A DNA stretch of 64,000 nucleotides. Source: Planctomycetaceae bacterium (lineage in GTDB: Bacteria > Planctomycetota > Planctomycetia > Planctomycetales > Planctomycetaceae). The notes under the pieces were generated by a model. The model made no database searches. It was not told the DNA's origin and worked only from the letters and a program-made list of their open reading frames with translations. Location: positions 1 to 64,000 of the forward strand of contig JAGQQG010000003.1 of the NCBI GenBank assembly GCA_020426325.1, read 5' to 3'. A program made the translations under genes and the position numbers. Positions 23,237 to 30,941 of the stretch are shown piece after piece (within the stretch, counting starts at the first letter, position 1; the number at the start of each line of letters is the position of its first letter).

Positions 23237-23806
23237 ATGCACCGCTCAACTCGGCAAACCAAGCGACCCTCGTTACGTCACGGCTTCACGTTGACCGAAC
23301 TCCTGATCGTGATGGCGATCTTGGTATTGCTGGTCTCGATGGTCGGCCCCCGTCTCCTGGGAAGCAAGAAGAAAGCCGACATCAACGCGGCCAAGACTCA
23401 GATCGGCATGTTCCAGGCCGCGTTGGAGCGGTATGCCATTGACGTCAACACATTTCCCAACACGGAAGAGGGCCTCGACGCACTCGTGTCTGAACCGGGA
23501 GACTCAGAGGGTGGTGACTCGGAGAGCGAAGGCAGAAGCTCTTCATGGGATGGACCGTATCTCAAGCAGAATACGCTTCCCCTTGACCCTTGGGGCAACA
23601 GCTACGGTTACGAGTTTCCGCCAAAGCACAGCAAAGGAGACCAACCGGAAATCTGGTCATTCGGACCGGATGGCGAGGATGACACGGACGATGACATCCT
23701 GAGTTGGACCGGTGGTCGCGACGGCGAGGCAGACGGAGAAGACGGCGGTTCGTTTGACGATGACCGCTCCTCGGCTGAAACGACGTCCACGTTCGGCGAC
23801 GAGTAA
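23237..23806 (+). CDS. gspG: Major pseudopilin
   Basis: 189 residues from ATG 23237, which follows AAAGGA. The prepilin leader ends at G16, then FTLTELLIVMAIL with Phe+1 and Glu+5, the sites read by prepilin peptidase. The GspG core has ALERYAIDVNTFPNTEEGLDAL and the C-terminal DPWGNSYGYEFPP calcium-site region. Unusual for GspG, an acidic tail of about 40 residues (DDTDDDILSW...FDDDRSSAETT) extends past the core, and a Ser/Glu/Gly-rich loop sits after LVSEPGDSEGG. Both neighbouring gaps hold strong hairpins, consistent with separate dosage control of this high-copy subunit. Confidence 0.93.
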   Translation: MHRSTRQTKRPSLRHGFTLTELLIVMAILVLLVSMVGPRLLGSKKKADINAAKTQIGMFQAALERYAIDVNTFPNTEEGLDALVSEPGDSEGGDSESEGRSSSWDGPYLKQNTLPLDPWGNSYGYEFPPKHSKGDQPEIWSFGPDGEDDTDDDILSWTGGRDGEADGEDGGSFDDDRSSAETTSTFGDE

Positions 23807-23822
23807 ACTCGAGTTTCCACAC

Positions 23823-23862
23823 ACGCGTCTCTGTCCGCCGCGTGGCAGCCGAGACGCGTTTT
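23823..23862 (+). terminator. Terminator-like hairpin after gspG
   Basis: ACGCGTCTC pairs with GAGACGCGT (9 bp) around an inner GCC-GCGT-GGC stem, followed by TTTT. It lies 17 bases after the gspG stop codon. Partial read-through into gspH would give less minor pseudopilin than major pseudopilin. Confidence 0.6.
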
Positions 23863-23879
23863 CATGCGCTCAGTGAACC

Positions 23880-24644
23880 ATGCAACGTCAACCTCCTCAG
23901 CGACTGATCCGAAAGCGGCGATCCGGGCTGCGTTGTGACGGATTCACGCTTGTGGAGTTGCTGATTGTGTGCGGATTGCTTGCAGCAATCGCGGCGATGA
24001 GTTGGCCGGCTGTCCGGGGCTCACTGGCCAAGAGCAGACTCAAGAAGGCCGCATCCGATCTCCGCACGACGATCGGACGTACGCGCAATGATGCTATCCG
24101 AAAAGGGCAATCCTTCAGCCTGCGATACGAACTGAATGGCAGCCGCTATCGCATTGAGCGTTTCTCCGGACAGACTCCTGACGGATCAGACGGAACTGGC
24201 GATCTGCCGGTCAGCTTGAACGATGGCTCCACCTTTGGTTTGGAACCATCTTCCAATGAAGAAGGTGACTTCGAGCCAATCGAGAAGGAATTGCCGGAGG
24301 GCGTGCGGTTCACGTCCGTCGATGTTGAATCCACGGATGCCTCGATTGAGTCATTTCCGATCGCCGGGGAACTCGCTCCGGCTGAAGAAATCCTAGGGAC
24401 GGAAGTGGCGGAATCGACGGAATGGTCCGAGCCGATCGTCTTTCACGCCAATGGACGGACTGACAATGCGCAGCTGCGGGTGATTAATCAGCGGGACTTC
24501 TTCATCGACCTCTCACTGCGAGGGCTGACCGGGATCGTGACCTCCACGCCACCTGCCCGAATTGTGACGAGCGACGAAAGCGACAGCCTGCTGAGTGACG
24601 GGGCCGACGACTCTCCGCTTCCGATGGAGGCAGACGAGCCATGA
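23880..24644 (+). CDS. gspH: Minor pseudopilin, GspH-like
   Basis: 254 residues. A basic leader ends at G21, then FTLVELLIVCGLLAAIAAM with Glu+5. Next comes the GspH-type segment KKAASDLRTTIGRTRNDAIRKGQSFSLRYEL, in which a long helix precedes a beta domain. The C-terminal half is acidic and of low complexity. It lies between gspG and a gspI-like gene and overlaps the latter by four bases (ATGA). Assignment to GspH rests on order and the DAIRKG-type pattern. Confidence 0.85.
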   Translation: MQRQPPQRLIRKRRSGLRCDGFTLVELLIVCGLLAAIAAMSWPAVRGSLAKSRLKKAASDLRTTIGRTRNDAIRKGQSFSLRYELNGSRYRIERFSGQTPDGSDGTGDLPVSLNDGSTFGLEPSSNEEGDFEPIEKELPEGVRFTSVDVESTDASIESFPIAGELAPAEEILGTEVAESTEWSEPIVFHANGRTDNAQLRVINQRDFFIDLSLRGLTGIVTSTPPARIVTSDESDSLLSDGADDSPLPMEADEP

Positions 24645-25246
24645 GGCGACTGCGCTCCAACGATGACACACCTGCCGCTTCACGTTCAGGGTTCTCTCTG
24701 ATCGAAGTGATTCTGGCAACCGCGATCCTGATGGGAAGCGTTGTCGTCCTGGGAGAACTCGCGGGTATCGGACGACGACAGGCCCAACGCGGTCGCGACT
24801 TCGCAGAGGCGCACGAGCGATGTGAACTGCTCCTTAATGAGATCCTCCTGGGACTGAAACCACTTCTTCCCGTTGAGCAGGAGCCTCTTGAGGAAGCGGT
24901 CAACCTGTTTCAGAAGATCAATGTCGACTTCGACAGCGAAGCGTTTGACGAGTTTGATCCGTTCGCACCGGACATGACCGACAGCGAGGCGTTCTCTTCG
25001 GATGGGGGTATCGATGAGCCCCAACCGGACTGGCTGTATTCAATCATTGTCGAACCACTTCCTGAACGCCCCGGCCTGGCTCTGCTGCGAGTGAGCGTTG
25101 AGCAGTCGCCAGAGAAATTTCCTCGGCCAGTCTACTTCGAGTTGTCCCGCTGGATTGAAGACCCGTCGCCCCAGGAAGAAAGCGAGTTTGGTTCGTTCGA
25201 TAACCCGCGTCAGCTGTCGTCAACCGGGAGAGGGGCCCTCCCATGA
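24641..25246 (+). CDS. gspI: Minor pseudopilin, GspI-like
   Basis: 201 residues. The leader ends at G17, then FSLIEVILATAILMGSVVVLGELAG with Glu+5, a typical GspI/PilV type of helix. The rest has the pattern of a small beta domain (WLYSIIVEPLPERPGLALLRVSVEQ) with acidic insertions. Overlaps both neighbours by four bases (ATGA at each end), so it is translationally coupled to gspH and gspJ. Confidence 0.83.
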   Translation: MRRLRSNDDTPAASRSGFSLIEVILATAILMGSVVVLGELAGIGRRQAQRGRDFAEAHERCELLLNEILLGLKPLLPVEQEPLEEAVNLFQKINVDFDSEAFDEFDPFAPDMTDSEAFSSDGGIDEPQPDWLYSIIVEPLPERPGLALLRVSVEQSPEKFPRPVYFELSRWIEDPSPQEESEFGSFDNPRQLSSTGRGALP

Positions 25247-26628
25247 GAAGAGCCGACAGCAAAGTCCGTTCGCCAGTCAGGCAGGCTGCATTCAGAGCCG
25301 CGTCCGTCAGGAAGCGGCCGCTCAGACGCGTTGCTCGATTCGACAACCATTCAAAGCACACACATGGCCGCTTCCTCACGGGCGCGGCTCTGATATCGCT
25401 TTCGTCAACGAGAGCACCGATCAAACGATCGGCATACACCTTGGTTGAGATGCTGATCGCTTCGATTCTGGTCGCGACTCTCATGGCGACGGTCTGGAAT
25501 CTGACTTCGCTATACTCCGGTTTCCTGACAGCTGGTCGCGCACAGGCGGAGGAGCAACAACTCGCCAGGTCGCTGATCGACATCATCTCCACAGACCTGC
25601 ATGCACTGACTCTCACAAGATCCGATCACTCCACAGTTGCCGTGCCCCCTGCGATGCCGTCGAATGAGTCGACGGGTTCGGGGAATGAGAGTCTGCTGCC
25701 CAGTTCTGCAGATTCATTCCCCGGTGCCGTTGAGTTGCCTGAGCTGGAGTCCGCCTCGGTCGAACTCAATCGATTGTTCGGAATTGACGGTGGCGGCAAT
25801 GTCTTGCCAACGTTCGACATTCGTGGCCGCGCTCACATGTTGACTCTGACCGTCTCTGAGATTGAGCCGGGTATCGAAGTTCTTCCCGTTGACGAAGAGA
25901 CCGGCATGCCGACGCTGGAGGAGGCACTGTCCCCTGATGCGAGCACACAGACATCAGAGCCGGATCAACTTCCCGGTCCTCCGCTGGCCCCCGAGTATCG
26001 GCGGGTCGTGTATGAGTTTGTGCCACCCCGGATGGCCGAAGGGACGAGCGCCGAGAGCGAGGACGATTTGTTACCCGGCTTGTATCGTTACGAAATTCCT
26101 GTCGAACATCTGAGCCTGCTGACACTCGACAACGAGACGTCCAGAATTGAGGCTCCACCTGAATTGAACAACGTCAGTCAGATGATTCGGTACCTGTCGG
26201 AACAAGGCATCACGTCGATCAAACAGGAGCATGTGCCGGAGGTCGTTGGCTGTGAATTCGAGTACCTGACCGACACCGGCTGGACCTCGTCATGGACACC
26301 GAAGGACGATGGACGGATGCTCCAGGCGGTCCGCATCCGTTTGCGGCTGCTCTCGCCGGACGAGTATCAGGAGTTAATGACGGCACTCGGTGTCACCGTC
26401 GACGACGATTCGGAAGGCGACATCCCGGCGACAGCCGAGGAACCCCTGGACCTGACCGCGGAGTTCGAGGCAGAACAGGATCCGTTTGAGCAATTTGAAC
26501 CGCGAACATTCGAGCGAATCGTTCTGTTGGGAACACCGAAGCGGTTGTCGTTAGGGGAAAGTGACGAAACATCCTTCGGGCAATCCTTTGACGCATTCAC
26601 ACCTCCACCCTTTGGAGGTCAGCCGTGA
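25243..26628 (+). CDS. gspJ: Minor pseudopilin, GspJ-like, with a 64-residue leader
   Basis: 461 residues. The pseudopilin helix is YTLVEMLIASILVATLMATVW with Glu+5 at residue 69. The processing site would be after Ala64, not the usual Gly. The leader of 64 residues is far longer than the 6-25 normal for prepilins, because a palindromic repeat (25294-25391) is translated within it. No ATG, GTG or TTG lies between the repeat and the helix, so translation must pass through the repeat. The periplasmic part is long, with LQAVRIRLRLLSP near the C-terminus as in GspJ. Overlaps gspI by four bases and gspK by four (GTGA). Confidence 0.83.
   Translation: MRRADSKVRSPVRQAAFRAASVRKRPLRRVARFDNHSKHTHGRFLTGAALISLSSTRAPIKRSAYTLVEMLIASILVATLMATVWNLTSLYSGFLTAGRAQAEEQQLARSLIDIISTDLHALTLTRSDHSTVAVPPAMPSNESTGSGNESLLPSSADSFPGAVELPELESASVELNRLFGIDGGGNVLPTFDIRGRAHMLTLTVSEIEPGIEVLPVDEETGMPTLEEALSPDASTQTSEPDQLPGPPLAPEYRRVVYEFVPPRMAEGTSAESEDDLLPGLYRYEIPVEHLSLLTLDNETSRIEAPPELNNVSQMIRYLSEQGITSIKQEHVPEVVGCEFEYLTDTGWTSSWTPKDDGRMLQAVRIRLRLLSPDEYQELMTALGVTVDDDSEGDIPATAEEPLDLTAEFEAEQDPFEQFEPRTFERIVLLGTPKRLSLGESDETSFGQSFDAFTPPPFGGQP
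25294..25391. repeat. Palindromic element C inside the gspJ leader
   Basis: Arms 25294-25319 and 25366-25391 (26 bases each) are near-perfect reverse complements, beginning AGAGCCGCG and ending CGCGGCTCT, with the shared core GGAAGCGGCC/GGCCGCTTCC. In another frame the right arm reads LPHGRGSD, a string I recall as very frequent in planctomycete repeat-derived open frames. Confidence 0.85.
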
Positions 26629-28226
26629 AATCAATTCGAGTATTTCCGCTTGCGGGTCATGGTGCTCGGCGCGGTTTTGTGTTGATCGTCGTGATGGTGC
26701 TGGTGATTTCCGTCGCGTTCGCCGGTTTCTCGTTCGTTGAGACCATGAGCAACGAGTACCGTGCCGTCCATATCAACGGCGACCTGCTGGAGGCTGAGCA
26801 AGTCCTCGCATCAGCGGAGGTGCTGCTTCGTCAGATCATTGGCATGCCTCGAGAGCAGCGGGCAATCATCGGAGGAGTGGAGAACAATCCGGAACAATTC
26901 CGGGATCAGGTCATCGCGGTCTCTGTCGAGGAAGGGGAACTTGAACAGAATGATCCTCTCAAGTGGCGGTTCAGTGTCGTCTCTCCTCCAGCCAATGAAG
27001 GGATGAATACGATTGAGGTCGCAGAAGTCAGCTATGGGTTGGGAAATGAATCAGCCAGATTCAACCTTGCTCAACTGATGACGATTGATCAGATGTCACC
27101 TCTCGGGGGACGCACTGCACTGATGAGCTTACCCGGCATGACCGAGATCGCTGCAGACAGCATCCTGGACTGGATTGACGCGGACGATTTGCCTCGTGAG
27201 TTTGGGGCTGAGTCGGAGTATTACCAGGAGTTGCCCAACCCATACCGACCCCGCAACAGTCTCCCGACGACGCTCGACGAACTGTTGCTCGTGCGGGGAG
27301 TTCATCGGGCATTGCTGTATGGACCGGACAAGAATCGCAACTTCCGCATCGATGACGATGAACAGCAGGCGGCACAACTCATTGAACAGCTGACGCAAAC
27401 GGAGGAAGAGACACAGCTTGAAGGGCAAGGTTGGACCGACTGTCTGACGCTTCATAGTGCAGAGCGAGACGACGATCGCTTTGGCGTCCCGCGGATCAAT
27501 CTCAATCAGCCCGATCTCAGCCAGCTTCACATGGAACTGTCCGAAGTACTGCCTGCCGAAGTCGTGGAATTCATCATTCACTGGCGGCAGTATGGTCCTG
27601 CTCCCGCCGGGAGTGCGAGTCTATCCGCAAACAACCCCGCGGACCTGTCGGTCCCCCCTCAGCACCTTTTTACGTCAGTCGTGGACATCGTCGAAGCCCA
27701 CACATTCGCAACGATGAGTCCCACTCCCGTTACGATCGTGAGTCCGGTCACACAGGCGTCACACGATGAGCTGACTCTGCTGCTCGATCACACGACGGTC
27801 CATGCCGAACCCGTGCTGAGGGGGCGTCTCAACATCAACATGGCGACTCAATCTGTGTTGATGACGATCCCCTTTTTCACGGAAGAACTGGTGGACCAGC
27901 TCATCAACCGACGGGAGACGCTGGATAAGGAGGCGATGAGCACTCCGGCCTGGCTGCTGAGTGAGCAGGTGTTGTCGCTGGAAACGTTCAAAGCGGTTCT
28001 GCCGTTCGTGACGACAGGAGGGGACGTGTTTCGGGCGCAGGTTGTGGCCTGGCGACCCATCGGAGGACCGTATCGACGCGTGGAGTGCCTGATCGATGGT
28101 GCAAGTGATCCGGTCAAGCGAGTAGGCTGGAGCGACCTGACGGTGCTGGGGGTCGGATTCTCAGTGGAATCGATCTCTGGAGAAGGAACTGAATCCCCCT
28201 TCGCGAATGAGATTTCCGGCCCATAA
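26625..28226 (+). CDS. gspK: Minor pseudopilin, GspK-like
   Basis: 533 residues from a GTG that overlaps the gspJ stop (GTGA). The N-terminus ends at G17, then FVLIVVMVLVISVAFAGFSFVE; position +5 is Val, and GspK is the family member known to lack Glu+5. The GspK-type periplasmic domain follows: EQVLASAEVLLRQ, SARFNLAQL, LMSLPGMTEIAADSILDWIDAD and LINRRE, which form the alpha-helical SAM-like insert. GspK caps the pseudopilus tip with I and J. Confidence 0.88.
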   Translation: MKSIRVFPLAGHGARRGFVLIVVMVLVISVAFAGFSFVETMSNEYRAVHINGDLLEAEQVLASAEVLLRQIIGMPREQRAIIGGVENNPEQFRDQVIAVSVEEGELEQNDPLKWRFSVVSPPANEGMNTIEVAEVSYGLGNESARFNLAQLMTIDQMSPLGGRTALMSLPGMTEIAADSILDWIDADDLPREFGAESEYYQELPNPYRPRNSLPTTLDELLLVRGVHRALLYGPDKNRNFRIDDDEQQAAQLIEQLTQTEEETQLEGQGWTDCLTLHSAERDDDRFGVPRINLNQPDLSQLHMELSEVLPAEVVEFIIHWRQYGPAPAGSASLSANNPADLSVPPQHLFTSVVDIVEAHTFATMSPTPVTIVSPVTQASHDELTLLLDHTTVHAEPVLRGRLNINMATQSVLMTIPFFTEELVDQLINRRETLDKEAMSTPAWLLSEQVLSLETFKAVLPFVTTGGDVFRAQVVAWRPIGGPYRRVECLIDGASDPVKRVGWSDLTVLGVGFSVESISGEGTESPFANEISGP

Positions 28227-28281
28227 TTGAGCAAGCTGACCGTTATACCTCTGGTTCGTTCGTTTCGATTGACTCTGAGAA

Positions 28282-29826
28282 ATGCCCAAAATTGTCGCCA
28301 TTGATCGTACGGAGAATTATCTCCGATATGTCATCGCCGATGTCGGCGCGCGCGGCAAGGTACAAGTTCAGGCAGCCGAGTCGCTGGCCATTAATGCCGA
28401 TGCGGAGTCTGTACCAAATCAGTTGGGTGAGCAATTACGTGAGGGCCTGACGAGGCATAAGGCAACGAAGGCAGTTGTGCTGTTCGGGGTCGGTCGCGGG
28501 GCGATTGAGACGGTTGACTTCACTGTGCCGATGGCGGAGGAAGCGGAACTTCCCGGCATGGTCCGTAATCTGGCGATGCGAAACCTGAGCAGCATCAGCG
28601 ACGAATCACCACTCGACTTCCTGGCCTCCGCACCCAAGCCAGATGGATCTCGGAACGTCATCGCGATGGCACTCCGTGAGGAGGTGCGACGTGAGCTGAA
28701 CTTGCTGGCGGGCGCCGCCCAGATAAGGTCGTCCCGCATCCTTGTGCGTCCGCAAGAATTGCGTGCCTTTACAACTGCAGAAGAGTCGTTGTCGGAAGTG
28801 ATGTTGCTCGTCAGCCGATCGGATCAGATGGCGGATGTTTTGCTGTTGCACCCGCAAGGGACAGCCCTCCCCCGTTCGATCCGCCTTCCGGAGACGTCCT
28901 CGTCTGCCAAGTCTGCACAGCTAACGGTAAACGAGATTCGTCGCACATTATTCTCGTTGCCGGTTGATGACTTTGACGCGACTCAAATCGATCAAATCCT
29001 GCTCCTCTGCGGTGAGGGCGAACTTCCTTACCTTGCTACGGAGTTGGGAACAGCGCTCGATGCCCGGGTTCAGCGGCGTGATCCGTTTGACATCCCCGGA
29101 GTGACGTGCCAATTTGAAGTCACGAACCGCTCGCAGTTCGCACCACTGATCGGGATGTTGGTCAATGAGTCACTCCAACAACATCCGATCGACTTTCTCA
29201 ATCCGCGAAAACCACCTGCTCCCGTCAATCGTCGCAAAACGGTGTTGAGTGCGGTCGCTGCGGCAGCCATGGTGATCGGGGGGGGCTGGTATTACGTCAA
29301 TTCTCAATTCGCAGAAGTCGATGACGAAAATGCCCGTCTGAACACAAGGTTACGTGAACTCAAAGAGACCGTCGAGAAAGTCGAGCCGAAACTCGCGCTC
29401 GCAAAAGGTCTGTTGAGTTGGGAACGGTCTCGTATCAGCTGGCTGGACGAACTTCGTGACCTGACTCTGCGCATGCCTTCCAGTCGCGATCTGACAGTGC
29501 AGCGGTTCTCAGCGTCGGCATCTCGTGATGGCGGAGCGAATGTGTCGTTCGGCGGCGTCGCACAGGCACCCGAGTTCGTCAGTGAGATGGAAGACGACCT
29601 GCGTGACAAGCATCACCTCCCGCGGACCCCCGGTTTGCGAGAGCGTCAGAATGGTGATCAAACGGTCTGGACGTTTCAGACATCCATGTCGATCACTGCC
29701 CGCAAACCGGACGAATACATTCGTCATCTGCCTCCGTCAGAAACACAACCGACCGATACTGAGCCTGTTCAGGATGAAGAGATATCCGAGGTTTCCGAGA
29801 CGGATGAGACTTCTGACAAACCGTAA
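28282..29826 (+). CDS. gspL: Fused GspL/PilM-PilN-like inner-membrane protein
   Basis: 514 residues. Residues 1-~290 resemble the actin-like cytoplasmic PilM/GspL fold (KIVAIDRTENYLRYVIADV at the start, IDQILLLCGEGELPYLATELG at the phosphate-2-type segment). A single transmembrane segment at ~321-340 (VLSAVAAAAMVIGGGWYYV) is followed by a coiled coil (ENARLNTRLRELKETVEKV) and a periplasmic PilN-like ferredoxin-like domain. The tail is acidic and disordered. In T2SS the cytoplasmic domain binds GspE. One chain covers what PilM plus PilN do in pili. Confidence 0.83.
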   Translation: MPKIVAIDRTENYLRYVIADVGARGKVQVQAAESLAINADAESVPNQLGEQLREGLTRHKATKAVVLFGVGRGAIETVDFTVPMAEEAELPGMVRNLAMRNLSSISDESPLDFLASAPKPDGSRNVIAMALREEVRRELNLLAGAAQIRSSRILVRPQELRAFTTAEESLSEVMLLVSRSDQMADVLLLHPQGTALPRSIRLPETSSSAKSAQLTVNEIRRTLFSLPVDDFDATQIDQILLLCGEGELPYLATELGTALDARVQRRDPFDIPGVTCQFEVTNRSQFAPLIGMLVNESLQQHPIDFLNPRKPPAPVNRRKTVLSAVAAAAMVIGGGWYYVNSQFAEVDDENARLNTRLRELKETVEKVEPKLALAKGLLSWERSRISWLDELRDLTLRMPSSRDLTVQRFSASASRDGGANVSFGGVAQAPEFVSEMEDDLRDKHHLPRTPGLRERQNGDQTVWTFQTSMSITARKPDEYIRHLPPSETQPTDTEPVQDEEISEVSETDETSDKP

Positions 29827-29891
29827 TCGTTTCTGATTCATCACATCGTCAAAACATTCCTCCGTCGACCAACAACGACAGATATCTTTCG

Positions 29892-30770
29892 ATGAAATTC
29901 AACCGTCAACAAGTCCTGCTGATCGTGCTCGCCGGCTTTGGATTGCTGCGCGCGGGGGACTGGGCATTGACGACGCTGATTCAGGGACCCCTCGATCAGC
30001 GGAAGGCGAAAACTCGTGCACTTGAGAAGGAAATTGAAAAAAACGAAAAGATCTTGGCTGATGGACGCAAGGCCGGAAAGTTCCTCGAAGAATGGCGACA
30101 GCAATCGCTGCCTGCCGACACGGAAGTCGCCCGATCGCTGTACCGCTCCTGGCTGCTCGAACGTGTGGAGGCGGCACATCTGCTTTCCCCGACGGTTGAT
30201 TCACGGAGCCCGTCGAATCGTGGCCGGTATCGCGTTCTGCCGTTCAGCATGCGGGCACGCGGCACGCTGGATCAGTTCGTGCAGTTCCTGTTCGATTTCT
30301 CGGAAACGGGCATCCTGCATCGGATCCAGTCACTCGATCTGAACCCGGCCGGGTCATCAGGATTCTTCGACATCACGCTCAGCATCGAAGCGGTCATGAT
30401 CCCGGGGACAGAGGCGGACGAGTTGAACACAGAACCTTCAGATTGGCTCGTCTCCGATTTCGTCAGCGATTACCAAGTGATCAGCCGTCAGAACATCTTC
30501 GGTGTCGGAATGGCCGTCGATCCGCGGCGTCAGACATTCGTGACCGCGATCACTCGCAGTAATGATCAGCCGCAGGTCTGGTTCAAGGTGCGTGATCAGG
30601 ACCAGACTTTAAAACTCCGCGAGGGAGATACGATCGACGTCGACGATTTCCGTGGCACGATCGCGGAGATCCTCGAACATGACGTGACGATCGACGCCGA
30701 TGGCGAACGCTGGTTGCTCTCGATCGGCGACAGTTTGGCCGATGCTTCGGCTGTGTCGCCCGAACGCTGA
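29892..30770 (+). CDS. gspM: Fused GspM/PilO-like and GspC-HR/PilP-like protein
   Basis: 292 residues. A transmembrane segment (7-24), a coiled coil (KAKTRALEKEIEKNEKILADGRK), then a PilO/GspM-like domain (FSMRARGTLDQFVQFLFDFSETGILHRIQSLDL). After residue ~195 the chain turns to a GspC homology-region/PilP-like pattern: SRQNIFGVGM, then a beta domain with LKLREGDTIDVDDFRGTIAEILEHDVTIDADGERWLLSIGD. In standard T2SS GspC is a separate gene that touches the secretin N0 domain; here the linker seems to be fused to GspM. No other gspC is in the window. Confidence 0.78.
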   Translation: MKFNRQQVLLIVLAGFGLLRAGDWALTTLIQGPLDQRKAKTRALEKEIEKNEKILADGRKAGKFLEEWRQQSLPADTEVARSLYRSWLLERVEAAHLLSPTVDSRSPSNRGRYRVLPFSMRARGTLDQFVQFLFDFSETGILHRIQSLDLNPAGSSGFFDITLSIEAVMIPGTEADELNTEPSDWLVSDFVSDYQVISRQNIFGVGMAVDPRRQTFVTAITRSNDQPQVWFKVRDQDQTLKLREGDTIDVDDFRGTIAEILEHDVTIDADGERWLLSIGDSLADASAVSPER

Positions 30771-30941
30771 GTGCAGGAACGCATCAATAGTCGTTGATAC
30801 TGCGGGCCAGACGCCTGGCCAGCTCAATCGGTCGAGCGACCGGCAGATTTGACCGATATTTCTCTGGCAGGAAACGCCGAATTGGGGTGATTTCTAGCCC
30901 TTTCACCGCACGAAACGCTGGATGACGTCGCCGTCCTCGCG

